From Endocalyx cinctus (taxonomy: Eukaryota > Ascomycota > Sordariomycetes > Amphisphaeriales > Apiosporaceae), in contig BCKC01000008.1 in the NCBI GenBank assembly GCA_001600455.1, forward strand, positions 593,345-657,344: DNA of 64,000 nt, given 5' to 3'. The position numbers and the translations under genes are program-made. Of the stretch, positions 1-12,400 are shown one piece after another. The notes beneath the pieces are model-generated. The model made no database searches. It worked only from the letters and a program-made list of their open reading frames with translations, and was not told where the DNA came from. The stretch's first letter is position 1. Every line of letters starts with the position of its first letter.

Positions 1-719
1 CAACGTAGGTAAGGAGGTCGAAGTAGTAGTCTAGAAAATCTTTACATGATATTAATAAAAGGTGTTGGTGATGTCATTCATAAGTGGGGGCTCTATCACT
101 TACAGAGTTGAGTAACGTTGACTAAACGACGAACATTCGGCTTCTTCAGTATCTCAAGTTCTTCTGCGGTGAGACCTCTCTGAGTATTGAACTTTTTAGT
201 GGTGGGTGTAGTCGGTCGGCTATCACGAAGGTGATACAAATCCTGGCGCGACAGGGCAGCTTGGTTATGTTGATATGCGAAATCTTTGACGGGAATACGC
301 GACGGCGGGGTATTTTCTTGGCCTTGCTTCTTCAAGGGGCTTCCGGGGGATTGACCACTTTTATGAACAATACTGTTGTCAATTCCGGAGGGGCTGTTTG
401 AAAAGTAACTGTCGTCTGCGGTTTGAAGATTGCTCTTAAGCGGCGAGAGAGGGGTAGTCGTGGTACTCTGGGGTCTACCAAGCCTGACGGGACTGCCGAG
501 GGGATTGGTGGTATTGAGTTTCAAGCCATTTTCGAAAGCAGTAGGGAGTTCATGTGCTCCGGGAGGTAGCGTCTTCTTGCTTGGACTACCTTCAGGCGTT
601 GAAATGGGCGCAATAAAGTCATTTTTCCTACTCGGCGTATTGGGACGTTCACTCGTTGGCGTTTTCGCCTCTTTGGATGCCCCAGAAGTGGGAAACATAT
701 TAGAAATGAAGCTCGCCAT
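1..719 (-). CDS. dbf-2: Dbf2/Sid2-type NDR protein kinase, N-terminal part (cut by window edge)
   Basis: Partial gene: complement(join(<1..39, 104..719)), with a 64-bp intron (donor GTAAGT). Family role: Dbf2/Sid2/SidB kinases act at the end of the mitotic-exit/septation-initiation network with a Mob1 partner, at spindle pole bodies and the septum. Seen: about 200 residues of Ser/Pro/Thr-rich leader full of SP and TP sites, then, across the splice, NVTQLYFLDYYFDLLTYV. This matches the Mob-binding segment that precedes the kinase domain in Dbf2-type kinases. The catalytic domain lies outside the window. I chose the ATG at 717-719 (MASFISNMF) over an in-frame ATG 22 codons upstream because the upstream stretch looks like leader RNA; the longer start is possible. 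It is divergent from the WBP11-like gene. Family assignment rests on that one segment, recalled without a search. Confidence 0.75.
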
Positions 720-1716
720 TTGAGAGAGATGGTCAATAGTGTCAATATAATCTGATAGACGGGACGACGAGATAGAGTAAAACAAGGGAGAAGAAAGGTA
801 CGTGTTTCGTTCAACAAAAACAAGTATTATTATTATGGGATGGAGGAATATAGGAAAGAATAAGAAACTCGCAAAATATGCGAGGTTCTAAGTTAAGGAA
901 GACAACAAAATGCAATCTTCATGCACTTTTGGTAATCATGCGATAGAAGAATTGATGTTTGTTTTTTTTTGCCTTTCTTTCTTTTTTTTTTTTTTATTTA
1001 TTATTATTGGTAAATAATAAAATTGATGATATGATAGCTGATGGCTAATGGCTGATGGAATGAAACCAATATCAACAACATATTGGCATAAGTAGATTGG
1101 GCATTGGCGCGCATAGTGGGGTTATAGAGAGGTACGACGTCAAAAGTCAACATCGTCTCCCCAGCAGCGAAGAATAATAATACGGTGTATTATACTGTGC
1201 AACTTATAATGTAGTCACTTGGTATTTTATACTACTTTTTGGTATTATATATGGACTCTCCTATCTATTAAGTACTAAGTAATCAATAAATAAATATTTA
1301 GTATCTTATACCCCTATATAATAAGATATTGTATCTTTTTTTTTTTTTAATTGCTATGGATCAGTATTCATGAAAGACAATCATGTATGTAGTGTACCGA
1401 CTACGAAATACCAGCATACATAAATACGGTAAGGTACCTAGTAGTGCATGAATTTAGCATGTACTATAAATTACTAAGCACTTGGTATGCTCTATTTCTG
1501 TATACAGTTATCCGATTATCTATACACTGTATGTGTTTCTCTACTGTGACGCAACCCGAAAAAAAAAATAAAGCTTCCCGTTGCTAGGATATCGCGATCT
1601 TGAAATCTTAGTCAAATACAACTACTTATCTTCCAATCAATATAACATAAAATTATTGACAACAAACATATTGTTATAAAGCTGACTCCGATATATTTAT
1701 TAGTTTTATCACGGCT
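720..1716. other. Intergenic, divergent promoter region
   Basis: About 1 kb of AT-rich DNA between two divergently transcribed genes. It holds poly-T/pyrimidine tracts near 961-1000 and 1336-1349. It must contain both promoters. No gene or RNA is recognised. Confidence 0.6.
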
Positions 1717-2608
1717 ATGGCAAAAGAACGTAATTTCAACCCCGTGCAAGCGCAGCGTAAAGCTGACAAGGCGAAAGCTATTAAGAAAGGTATGTTTTTT
1801 CTTCTCTAACAAAATTTCAATGATTACCAATGATACTTACATCGCTCTTTTGTCTTCTACAGGAAAAACGGAAGCTAGCAATAGAAGAAACGAAAAGCTC
1901 GCCAAGCGAAACCCGGAAAGGATACGAAAACAGATTGACGACCTGAAGAAAATCACAGAAAGCGGCGGCAAACTCACAAAACACGAAGAATCCGTGTTAG
2001 AAGGATTAGAACGCGATCTCAAAGCTGTCAGCAGAGCTAGGGAAGCCTTAGGCGATCAGGCACCTTCGTTTGGTAGCGCCGGTTCACGTCACGGAAGGGA
2101 AGGTAATCATGTATTAGGCAAGAGAAGAAGGGATGGTCAAGACACCCTTAGTAGCGACGATAGCGACGTCCCGGATGATGTGAAGAGCATTCCAATGCCG
2201 AGAGATACGCCACCTCCGATATCCAAAGAGATCTTGGACAAGTGGTACGCGAAACGTAGAGCGGCTAGGAACGCCAACGATACGCCCCTGGGCGAACGCG
2301 ATGGACAAAAGCGTCATCAACAAGAACCGCCGGCTGCTCCCGTTGTAGAAACAAAGACTGTGTACGAAGCGAAGCCGGTCGTTCGAGATCTAAGAAAGGA
2401 GGCCGTAAATGTATTTGTTCCCACCGCGGTAAAGATGAAGATGGAACGGGCGAAAGGTCATGGGGCTCTCATGGAGCCCGAGGAGGCCGATCGCTTGGAA
2501 AGACAAGGTTACTTGAAGACCGGCCCCACGAGAAAGAGCGAAGAACGGAATTCGGACACGGGACCACAAGCTGTGACGATGGAAGAAGTCGAAGATGGTC
2601 TAGAATAA
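1717..2608 (+). CDS. WBP11-like (Wbp11/ELF5/SaT1 domain) splicing-associated protein
   Basis: join(1717..1789, 1863..2608), 272 aa; the 73-bp intron interrupts a glycine codon. The N-terminus MAKERNFNPVQAQRKADKAK, continuing into a basic region with an NEKLAKRNPERI segment, is the hallmark of the Wbp11/ELF5/SaT1 domain. Human WBP11 is a nuclear, spliceosome-associated protein that binds WW domains and PP1; the fungal version is much shorter. The middle is charged, with a short proline run (PRDTPPP) near residue 136. The C-terminal third has PTAVKMKMER and an acidic end. The start is fixed by the conserved N-terminus; an ATG at 1820 would begin inside the intron. A role in pre-mRNA splicing is inferred from the family. 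Confidence 0.88.
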
Positions 2609-3154
2609 TGTACGTATGTGATGTTAATATGTGACCCTCCTCCATCCTTTATTCGAACCAACTACGCCAAGTCTCGCAACCTGACCCAGCGAATCAATCA
2701 CTTACAATTGTTATCTTTTATTTTAGACCGACGGTGTTGACCGCAATAACGAAACGTAATTTATCTGCACCTCCAATGCTACTGGGCCCGACCTATACTA
2801 TTTAATCAAATCCACCGAACTTCTGATTGAAACCCCTAACTCGCTCCCCCGGATATCATACCGCCAAAACTTTATTGCCGCACAGAGCTTGACTCCGAAC
2901 ACGGCCGTCCTCAACTATGAAATATCTTACGTATAAGGCAGGTGCACACGAATGAATAAATAAATGACTGCCCCAAAACTCCGCATAGACTGAGGAGCCA
3001 CTATCGGCATTGGGCGCGCCCTTTCGATTGTGGGTTATGATTAAGTTTTACAAACCTACCTACGTATATAAACTTTGCTTAGTGATGCTGATTTGTATAG
3101 ACTCAAGAGCAATAGTCAGTATTCACTTCAGTAATATCGTTAGCACAGTGGGAA
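2609..3154. other. Intergenic
   Basis: 3' flank of the WBP11-like gene and promoter of the MFS transporter gene. AT-rich; no feature recognised. Confidence 0.5.
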
Positions 3155-4636
3155 ATGACGCAGAAGGGTGATAATCCGGATGATAAATCCAACCCCCGAA
3201 GCTTGACCAACCTCGAGTTCAATAACTGTCCAAATCCTCAGTTATTCGTCGTGCAAGATGATGGAACACGTTGCGAAAAATGTGAAGATGGTGACGCGGA
3301 GTCTAACAGACCAGTTACGCTGCTAGGCAATGAGACATACCCAGAAGGTGGCCTGGAAGCGTGGCTTGTGGTCTTAGGTGCCTGGTGCGGCCTCCTCGGG
3401 GCAGTAGGCTTGATGAACTGCATCGCCATTTTTCAGACCTACGTATCAGTACACCAACTCTCCGATTACGACGAGGGGACCATCGGCTGGATATTTTCTC
3501 TTTCCACGGCGCTTTGCTTTTTCTGCGGCGTCTACATTGGTCCTCTGTTCGACAAATATGGCCCCAAGTGGCTCATTGGTCCCGGTACTCTCGGTATCGT
3601 GGCTAGTCTGATGATTATGAGCATTTGTACCGGTATGTCGTGCTTCTTTTCTCTTCCGCCTCACCATTCGTCCCGTGGCAAAACAATTGTATCTTATATA
3701 TGTCAATCTAATACCGGTTTCGTCTTAGAATACTGGCATTTTATCCTTACTTGGGGTATACTTAACGGGGTAGCGACATCGCTCCTATTTACCCCGTGTC
3801 TGACGGCAATTGGCCATTTCTTCCGCGAGCGTCGGGGTTTCGCTTCTGGCCTCGCTAGTACGGGGGGCGGCGTAGGTGGCGTAGTATTTCCCCTAATGTT
3901 GCAAAATCTCTTCGACCGCGTCGGCTGGGGGTGGGCTTTACGGATTCTTGGTTTCGTGTGCCTAGCTTTGCTCGTCGCCGCCAACGTGTTGGTGAAAAAG
4001 CGGCTACCGCCCGCCCATAACGCCAGCCCGCATCCGGACTTTCGCATCTTGAAGGAGCGGGCTTTTCTGCTCACGACCATCGGTATCTTCCTCTTCGAGT
4101 TCGGCCTTTTCATGCCGATGGCGTTCATATCCAGCTACGCGCTCGCCAGCGGGTTCGGCGAGAACCGGGCGTACCAGATCTTGTCCATCATGAACGCGGC
4201 CTCGGTCGTAGGTCGGGCCCTCCCCGGGTGGTGGGCCGACAAGCTCGGCCCCTTCAACGTTGAGATCGTTGCCTTGTTGCTGACGACGATCTCGTGCTTC
4301 GCCGCGTGGCTGCCGTTCGGGCACACTCTCCCGGGCCTTATCATCTTTGTCCTCCTGTTCGGATTCACGACGGGAAATAGCATTAGCATTACCGCCGTTT
4401 GCGTCGGTCGCCTTTGCCACACCCAACATTACGGTCGCTACTACTCTACTTGCTATACCATTGTCTCAGCGGCCTGCCTCATCGGCATACCCATCGGCGG
4501 TAACCTCATCACAGCTGCTGCTGGTGATTATTGGATTGTGATTTTTGTTTCCGGCCTCTCCCAAGCCCTCGCTGGCGTGTGCTTTGTCGCTGCTAGAGTT
4601 TTAAGCGTAGGGTGGGGTTTGAAGATCAAGTTTTGA
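3155..4636 (+). CDS. MFS transporter, monocarboxylate-permease type
   Basis: Likely join(3155..3632, 3729..4636), 461 aa. Unspliced, the frame is also open (493 aa). A 61-residue polar N-terminus is followed by YPEGGLEAWLVVLGAWCG, the first helix of fungal MCT-like permeases, and about 12 membrane segments. The MFS loop 2-3 sequence GPLFDKYGPKWLIGPG is visible, as is RERRGFASGLASTGGGVGG in the middle. The predicted 96-bp intron (donor GTATGT, acceptor CTTAG) removes 32 residues that would break the fourth helix; splicing restores ICTEYWHFILTWGILNG. Such proteins carry carboxylates or related small molecules across the plasma membrane; the substrate cannot be told from sequence. No metabolic gene cluster surrounds it. 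Confidence 0.85.
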   Translation: MTQKGDNPDDKSNPRSLTNLEFNNCPNPQLFVVQDDGTRCEKCEDGDAESNRPVTLLGNETYPEGGLEAWLVVLGAWCGLLGAVGLMNCIAIFQTYVSVHQLSDYDEGTIGWIFSLSTALCFFCGVYIGPLFDKYGPKWLIGPGTLGIVASLMIMSICTGMSCFFSLPPHHSSRGKTIVSYICQSNTGFVLEYWHFILTWGILNGVATSLLFTPCLTAIGHFFRERRGFASGLASTGGGVGGVVFPLMLQNLFDRVGWGWALRILGFVCLALLVAANVLVKKRLPPAHNASPHPDFRILKERAFLLTTIGIFLFEFGLFMPMAFISSYALASGFGENRAYQILSIMNAASVVGRALPGWWADKLGPFNVEIVALLLTTISCFAAWLPFGHTLPGLIIFVLLFGFTTGNSISITAVCVGRLCHTQHYGRYYSTCYTIVSAACLIGIPIGGNLITAAAGDYWIVIFVSGLSQALAGVCFVAARVLSVGWGLKIKF

Positions 4637-5814
4637 GGATTAGGTGATGAAGATCTGAGGATTGGGTAATGAAGGGTTTGGATCTATATCATTTTTATAA
4701 ATAAATAAATAAACAAACAGATAGATGGATTGATATATATATTCATAGATGTGGGATAGCTTCAATGTAAATCCTGAATTCCCTCGACTCCTTGTGGGTT
4801 CAATAAATGCATAATCAACCAGCAGGCCAAACCCGTTTGTCTATAATAACCCGCCCGCTATGTGAATTATGTTAACTATTGTATCGGCCGAGTAACTTTA
4901 TTACTTAAGAGTGAAATATCAAGTTATCAAATATTTCCCGTCGGTACTTAATTAAGTAAACCCGAAACCCGATTATCCCTATCCTAATTCAGTTCGGATA
5001 CCTTCCAGGTTTGAGAATCCCTTCTGTCCGGCTTACAGGCATATATTATTATTTATTACATTATCTGATTGTACTTACAACATAAGCATCTGTACCCCGT
5101 ACGGAGTACTTGAAGCATAGAAAACTTATGTATTTAAGTACTTATACGCACTAATAATAGATAGAGAGAAAGACGGAGAGAGGGTAATCAAGAATCATTA
5201 TTTCCCTCAACAAACTTCTTTCTTATAAAAATAATAAGAGTCAAGAATAATTAAACCCCCGCAAAAAAGAAAAAGGTATAAATAAATATTCTATTTTATT
5301 TCCCTTTTATTGGTTTATTTTCTATTCGTTTTTGTTTTTTTTTTCCGTCGCAGTTAGTCAAACTGATGATGATAAAATAAATAAACAAATAATTAAATAT
5401 CTGCCGGACCAAAGAGTAGTTCTCCGCATTGAGACGGCCGAGACAGATTGTTTTTTTTTTGTTTCCGGGGGACCGAGGTTGACGGTGAAGTCACCCTTCC
5501 TAGTTTTCCCCGGAAAGCCGAATACCCCCTTAAACTGTCTTCGTCGAACCCAACCCAATGAGGAAATCCCCTACATGATGACCTGTAAATACCTGTCTTT
5601 GTATCTTACTATAATAGATTATTAAATACATTACAAGCTATCCTTATTTCTATTTAAATACCTCAAATCATCACTGTCTATTCTATTTTTAACCTCCTAA
5701 TCCTAGATTCTTACCTGATAATGAAGAGCAATATTAAGACCTTAGAATTATCTTCTTGTTCTATTATTTCCCTTTCATTCTTGTATTACATCTTTTATCC
5801 GCACTAACATCATC
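4637..5814. other. Intergenic with simple repeats
   Basis: AT-rich spacer with an ATAA tetranucleotide run near 4698-4715, one TACGGAGTA word at 5100-5108 and a poly-T tract near 5330-5343. The small open frames here have no coding character. Confidence 0.5.
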
Positions 5815-7176
5815 ATGTCTTCGTCACAGGTAGCCTCAATATCATCCCCATCAAAGAATTCACCTTCTCAGAACGAGGCATCCGTCTCTTCTTCTCTTAG
5901 CCTCTCTTTTAACATAGCATCCTCCGGTCTCCGGCCTGGTTCCCGATCGTCATCAATATCTTCCTCTTCCTCGAATGACACCATGTCAAGCGAGAAGACC
6001 GCTAGTACATCTATATCCGAGCATGAAATAGTCGAGGATCACTACTTTAGCTCAAATCCGCCTCCGAAAGCCTTACCTCAACATGTAGCTGCTGCCGAAT
6101 CCTTCATAAACCAGCACGCAGCCGCTGGTCGCCGTGTGGTCCTCATCACCTCAGGCGGGACTACGGTCCCCCTAGAAAAGCACACGGTAAGATTCATCGA
6201 CAATTTCAGCGCCGGAACCCGAGGCGCTACCTCGGCCGAGTATTTCCTCGAATCGGGGTACGCGGTCATTTTCCTGCACCGCCAATTCAGTCTATTGCCG
6301 TATAGTCGGCACTACAGCCACTCCAAAGACTGTTTCCTAGACTTCTTGCACGAGAGCGAGGACGGCAAGGGCGCGGTCGCGAACCCGGAGCACCAGGAGC
6401 AGCTCGTCAGCGTGCTGCGCAAGTACAAAGCCGCGAAGCGCGAGAACCTGCTCCTGTCGCTGCCTTTCGTGACTATCACGGACTACCTGCACGAGCTGCG
6501 GGCGATCGCCCGGCTCATGCGACCGCTGGGCCCGAACGGCCTCTTGTACCTCGCCGCGGCCGTGAGCGATTTCTTCGTCCCCGCCGAGCGCATGTCCGAG
6601 CACAAGATCCAGAGCACGACCGCGACGGATAAGCTGAACCAAGGTCCCGCTACGGCGTTAGAGGGGCAAGGGAAGCAGGATCAGAAGGAAGGGGAGAAAG
6701 AGGAGGAGTTCGACAACTTCGACTCGTCCCCCGCCATACCGCGTAGCAAGCGGCTTATCATCGATCTCGACCCGGTACCCAAGTTCCTCAAGAACCTGGT
6801 GGACGGGTGGGCGCCCGAGGGCATGATCGTCTCGTTCAAGCTCGAGACGGACCCGTCCATCCTCGTGCACAAGGCCAAGTACTCGCTCGACCGGTATCAG
6901 CACCACCTCGTCATCGGAAACCTCCTCACGACGCGCAAGTGGGAGGTCGTCTTCGTCGCGCCGGGCCAAGCAGATCAGTGGATCCGGGTACCGAACATCG
7001 ATCGACGGAGCGAGAAGATAGACGAGGGGCCGAGCAATCAGCCCATGGACCCGGCCACGTTGCCGGAGGGCGAGCCCGATATCGAGATCGAGAGCCTGAT
7101 CATCCCCGCCGTGGAGAGCTACCACGCGAAACATATCGAGTCTTTCCGGGCTCGGAGTAAAGCGACCAAATCGTAA
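5815..7176 (+). CDS. CAB2: Phosphopantothenate-cysteine ligase (PPCS)
   Basis: Single exon, 453 aa. It joins 4'-phosphopantothenate to cysteine, the second step of coenzyme A synthesis from pantothenate, and in eukaryotes is separate from the decarboxylase. Seen: a low-complexity Ser-rich leader (residues 1-90); [11 protein letters not shown] (111-121) and [12 protein letters not shown] (127-138), the nucleotide-binding start of the DFP-type fold; [12 protein letters not shown] (245-256) and EHKIQS, the active-site region; then SFKLETD and a C-terminal IGNLL region. No decarboxylase domain is present. An acidic/Lys-rich insert (about 275-300) interrupts the core. Third-position GC rises sharply after about 6350. 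It follows the MFS gene on the same strand but 1.2 kb away, so no co-regulation is implied. Confidence 0.93.
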   Translation: MSSSQVASISSPSKNSPSQNEASVSSSLSLSFNIASSGLRPGSRSSSISSSSSNDTMSSEKTASTSISEHEIVEDHYFSSNPPPKALPQHVAAAESFINQHAAAGRRVVLITSGGTTVPLEKHTVRFIDNFSAGTRGATSAEYFLESGYAVIFLHRQFSLLPYSRHYSHSKDCFLDFLHESEDGKGAVANPEHQEQLVSVLRKYKAAKRENLLLSLPFVTITDYLHELRAIARLMRPLGPNGLLYLAAAVSDFFVPAERMSEHKIQSTTATDKLNQGPATALEGQGKQDQKEGEKEEEFDNFDSSPAIPRSKRLIIDLDPVPKFLKNLVDGWAPEGMIVSFKLETDPSILVHKAKYSLDRYQHHLVIGNLLTTRKWEVVFVAPGQADQWIRVPNIDRRSEKIDEGPSNQPMDPATLPEGEPDIEIESLIIPAVESYHAKHIESFRARSKATKS

Positions 7177-9410
7177 ACTACGTCTGATCGGCTTCGGAAC
7201 GGAACCGGATTTTCCATATAGGAGAAGAAAAAAAAAAGAAATTTGATTTGGGAATGAAAAGATAAAAAAGCCAAGAAAAAATATAGGAGAAAAAAAGATG
7301 ATTCTTACTTCATAGCAAATACGAGCGGAACATCGGATTTCAGTAGAAGAAAAGGATCGGCATATTCAGGCTTCGTTATGATCCGGAAATCCTTAAACCC
7401 GGCTTTATTGTCGATCGACCGCCGTCTGACCATATAAAATGCGGTGTATCCATATTCTATGTAATGATGTATTATGTACGTGAGGTCATGTGTTCATACA
7501 TACCGTCTCCTGAGAGGTAGTGTAGATGTTCCCCGCCCCCATATTTTCCCCCAATTCATACTATGTATATCACAGATAATACAGATAAATGTAACTCTTA
7601 CATGTTCTCTTCCAAAAAGAAGGTCCTTTTTGTTACATACAGCACATTGTAGTTTGCCAAGTGTTGAGCCAAGGGAATCCGACCCAGCTTTCCTCTTGGC
7701 TAGAGGTTGGCACTCTTGGTACTCGAATAGACAGTACTTACATGGAAACATAAACTGTTTAATTTCGTTTCTTTTCGAGCCTCATTAACTGAGGCCTGGA
7801 AACGGCACCGAATACGGACTGGGTTTCCTGCGATCATATACCGAGCGCGGAGAAGTCCCACTTCTTGCCCCCCCCCCCCCCCCNNCCCCNCCCGTTTTGN
7901 CGGTAAAACCATCGGCTTCAGAAACGAATCAATAATCGTCAAAAGCCATAGTATGCCTTGCGTTTCCCTGACTACTAGAAGAGGCAGGGTTTGAATGTGC
8001 ACCCTGCGAGGCTGGTGTGACGTATTTATGCAAGTTCAGGTCTGCCAAGATAGGTAATCCGCCGTGATAAGACCACTCCGGAGATGGACTTCCATTAATT
8101 ATCCCTGATTCTCCTGTTGCTCTTAGTGTTAATTTAGCCCTAATACACAGCATTGTCTAGTGTATCTCACTGAGGTCGAGGCTTACTCAAGGCTGACTGG
8201 CTCTTCTGATAAAAAAAAAAGGCTGTACGGACTGAAACTCGGAATAGTCCAAAAATGCCAAAGGGAGTAAACTTCTACGTATAATTGTTTATACCAATAT
8301 GTTCGTTAAGCCACTGGTCTCATTAGTCCATTCAGCCATCTTGATGTGGAATCTCAGACCACCGAATATGCGCGAGAGCGGCTTAACCAGATACTTTTGT
8401 GAAAATTTATTACCTATGTATCCCTGGTACGTCTTGGCCTTTTTCCATTCTTGCCGTTATATCCATTTTTTTTACTGCCCAAGAATCACACTTTCCTTGG
8501 CGTGACGACGATGACTACGAGTCATGGCTTTCCCCCCCCCCCTGCTTCCCCCTTCCTATGTATTGATATGATTCCTGGTATTACCCTTATTATGAGGCTT
8601 GACTTATAGCTAAGTTCTCTCCGTTACAGGATATACCATTGGGGAAGGTTAAGCTTTTAGGTTGTGTAACTCTGCAAAATATAGAGATACGTTCACATCG
8701 GATCTACATCAAGAGTGGCGGAAAGATGGAAAGCCAAGTTCTTTAGCTTCCCATGCAGAAACTAGTATAACACGAGCCAATGTTTCGTTTCTCGTTCAAC
8801 AAAAAAACAGGTCATGCTTCACAAATTTGTTGCCCTTTTTACTCTGCAAAAGAGAGCACGTAGATGCCCGAACAACTCGAATTCGCTAACTGTCCTATCG
8901 CCTATAAAACTATACCGGCGTGCCAATCGGCCACATTATCGTCATGACTGTATATCCAACCGTAAATACAGGGCTACTCTTTCTTTGCGACCCGGTACCG
9001 AGTCCATAGATCAACCCGCCAAGCCGTAGTGAGAAGAGGTCAAAGCCTTATGTTGACTCCCGTCTGGCGCTTGGCGCCGGATCCACACCGATCACAGTAC
9101 AAGTAGATGTCGACCTTTCGCTCGTGAGTGATCGATATGCTGTTACATAGATAAGAAATCGGATTGTAGGGTTGAAAAAATTTTCCTCGATTCCATTTCT
9201 TGGCTTTGATAAAAACTATTTGTAGGCCTTGCTGCGCTCACTCTTCTTGTTGATCTTTTTTCCTCCTTTCTCTTGTTAGACTAATTTCACTTCTTACCAA
9301 GCTGGTAAATGAATTACTGTCTACCTACCTACCTGTTTCTCCTATAATATTATTGTCTGACACAAAACACTTGTTCGTTCGACTACCTCTTTTCGCAGCT
9401 TCATTCCCCG
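7177..9410. other. Intergenic, with poly-C/ambiguous-base tract
   Basis: 2.2 kb without a supportable gene. It contains a C homopolymer at 7868-7893 with undetermined bases inside and just after it, a second C run at 8532-8542, and pyrimidine-rich promoter-like sequence just before 9411. No transposon ends or inverted repeats were recognised. Confidence 0.5.
7868..7900. repeat. Poly-C run with undetermined bases
   Basis: A near-continuous C run with N at 7884, 7885, 7890 and 7900. It is a sequencing-difficult homopolymer; the true length is unknown. Confidence 0.9.
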
Positions 9411-12400
9411 ATGACTGCAGATAAGAAAGGTCGGGACGGCTCCCCGGAGGGGGGGCACGTCTCCGGCCAGGCCAACCGACCGATGTCGAGGCCGGCCCAC
9501 TCCCTGACCTACCAAGAAGTAGTTCGCGAGCTCGAGAGCGACCCGATCAACGGGCTGTCGGACGAAGTGGCCAAGAGACGATTCGAAGAGATCGGGAAGA
9601 ACGAGATCGGCGAGACCAAGGGCGTCTCTCCCCTCAAGATCATCGTCGCCCAAATCGCCAACGCCATGACCCTGGTCCTGATCCTCGCCATGGCCGTCAG
9701 TTTCGGTATCGGCTCCTACATCGAGGGCGGCGTCGTCGCTTTTGTAATTGTCTTGAACGTCACCGTCGGGTTTTTCCAGGAGTACTCGGCCGAGAAGACG
9801 ATGGACTCCCTGCGCTCGCTCAGCTCCCCCACGGCCAACGTCGTCCGCGACGGTAATTCCATCGTTATCCCCACGGCCGAAGTCGTGATGGGAGATTTGG
9901 TCGAGCTGAAAACCGGCGACACGGTTCCGGCCGATATCAGGTATGCCATTTCTCTCCCCGTATACTTTTTGACTTCTAATAAATCCCATCTTTTTAATTA
10001 ATTATCGCTAACGCGGACAACGCAAACAAAAAGAATTATCGAAGCCGTGAATTTCGAAACCGACGAAGCCCTTCTCACGGGAGAATCCCTCCCCGTGCGT
10101 AAGGACGAGCACGCGACGTTTCCCGACGCGACCGGGCCGGGAGACCGGCTGAACGTGACGTACAGCTCCTCCATGGTGACCAAAGGGCGCGCGCGCGGCG
10201 TCGTGTTCGCCACGGGCCCTTGCACCGAGATCGGCGCGATCGCGACGGCCCTGCGGGAGACCAACTCGAAGGTGCGGCCGGTGAAGCGCAAGGCGAACGG
10301 CAAGGCCAAGCCCCACCGGTACCTTGAGGCGTACACGCTGACCCTGACGGACGCGATCGGGCGGTTCCTCGGCGTCAACGTCGGCACGCCGCTGCAGAAG
10401 AAGCTCTCGAAGCTGGCCGTGCTCCTGTTCGTCGTCGCCGTCACCTTCGCCATCGTGGTCCTGGCGGCGAACAAGTTCTCCAATCGGCAGGAGGTCATCA
10501 TCTACGCCGTCGCCACGGGCTTGTCCATGATCCCGGCTTCGCTCGTCGTCGTCCTAACCATCACCATGGCGGCCGGGACCAAGCGCATGGTCCGTCGCCA
10601 CGTCATCGTCCGGAACCTGAGGTCCCTCGAGGCCCTCGGCGCCGTCACCGATATCTGCTCCGACAAGACCGGGACCCTGACCCAGGGCAAGATGGTCGCG
10701 AGGAGCGCTTGGGTCCCCTCCCTCGGGACCTACACCGTCGAGGGGTCGTCCGAGCCATTCAACCCGACCTCGGGCGAAGTCCGGTTCGCGACCCGACCCC
10801 CGCGCGAGAAGGCTTCGTCGTCATCCGATGGTTCCTCGTCCGCCGGCGAAGACGCCGCCGGCAACACCAATTCTACCGGTATCCCGCAACTTCTGGAAAA
10901 AGGTAAGACCGCGTTAGTCGAATACCTCAAGGTAGCCTCGCTCGCGAACCTCGCGACCGTGTCCGAAAAGGACGGGGTCTGGCACGCGCGGGGCGACCCG
11001 ACCGAGACGGCGATCCAGGTCTTCGCGTCGCGCTTCGACTGGAACAGACTAAAACTCACGCGGGGCGACGAGAAGGCCGAGTGGGTCCAGATCGCGGAGC
11101 TGCCGTTCGATTCGGATACAAAGAGAATGTCGGTCGTGTTCAAGCACGGCCCGACCGAGGACCGGTTCGTGTTCGCCAAGGGCGCCGTCGAGCGGGTCCT
11201 CGACAGCTGCGTCGACTACTGCCCGGACGCGGGCTCGGCCGAGACGACCGCCCTGACGGACGCGTTCCGCGAGGATATCATGCGCAACATGGAAGCCCTC
11301 GCGGGCATGGGTTTACGGGTGCTCGCGCTCGCGAGCAAGAAGTACGCCGTGCCCGCGGGCGCGTCGTACCCGGAAAAGGGCGACGAGATCGACCGCGCCG
11401 CCGTCGAGTCGGACCTGACGTTCCGGGGCCTGATCGGGCTGTACGACCCGCCGCGGCCCGAGTCGGCCCCGGCCGTGCGCAGCTGCCACGAGGCCGGCAT
11501 CACCGTGCACATGCTGACGGGCGACCACCCGGAGACGGCCAAGGCGATCGCGATCGAGGTCGGCATCCTGCCGAGCCGCGTCGGCGAGCTCCGGAAAGAC
11601 GTCGCCGACGCCATGGTCATGACGGCCGCGCGGTTCGACGCCCTCTCCGACGACGAGGTCGACGAGCTGCCCGTCTTGCCGCTGGTCATCGCTCGCTGCG
11701 CGCCGCAGACTAAGGTCAGGATGATCGAGGCCCTGCATCGACGGAAGAAGTTTTGCGCTATGGTAAGTTCTTTTTTCTCCCTCTGCTTTTTAGCTCTTCG
11801 TATGCCTATGGCGGGTTGAAATGAGATTTTTCTAATTGCTTGTTTTTATTTATTGTAGACCGGTGACGGAGTCAACGATTCACCTTCCCTCAAACGCGCC
11901 GACGTCGGTATCGCCATGGGCCAGACCGGCAGCGACGTAGCGAAGGAGGCGTCCGACGTAGTTTTATCCGACGACAACTTCGCCAGCATCGTAGCCGCCA
12001 TCGAGGAAGGACGACGCATCTTCGACAACATCCAAAAGTTCGTCCTGCACGTGCTGGCCGAGAACGTGGCGCAAGCGGGCACGCTCCTCGTCGGTCTCGC
12101 TTTCAAGGACGCCCGGGGCCTGTCCGTCTTCCCGCTCGCGCCCGTCGAGATCGTGTGGATCATCTTCGTCACGTCCGGCTTACCCGACATGGGGCTCGGC
12201 TTCGAGCGCGCCGTGCCGGACATCATGACGCGGCCGCCGCGCAGCCTCAAGACGGGCATCTTCGACCTCGAGTTCCTCGTCGACATGATGGTGTACGGGC
12301 TCTGGGTGACGGCCCTCTGCCTCGGCTCCTTCAGCCTGATCGTGTACGGCTTCGGCGACGGGAACCTCGGCCGGAACTGCAACGAGAGCTACAACGAGAC

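Noticed and set aside
5332..5625. 97-codon frame between the MFS and PPCS genes
   Set aside because: AT-rich, begins in a poly-T tract, no motif.
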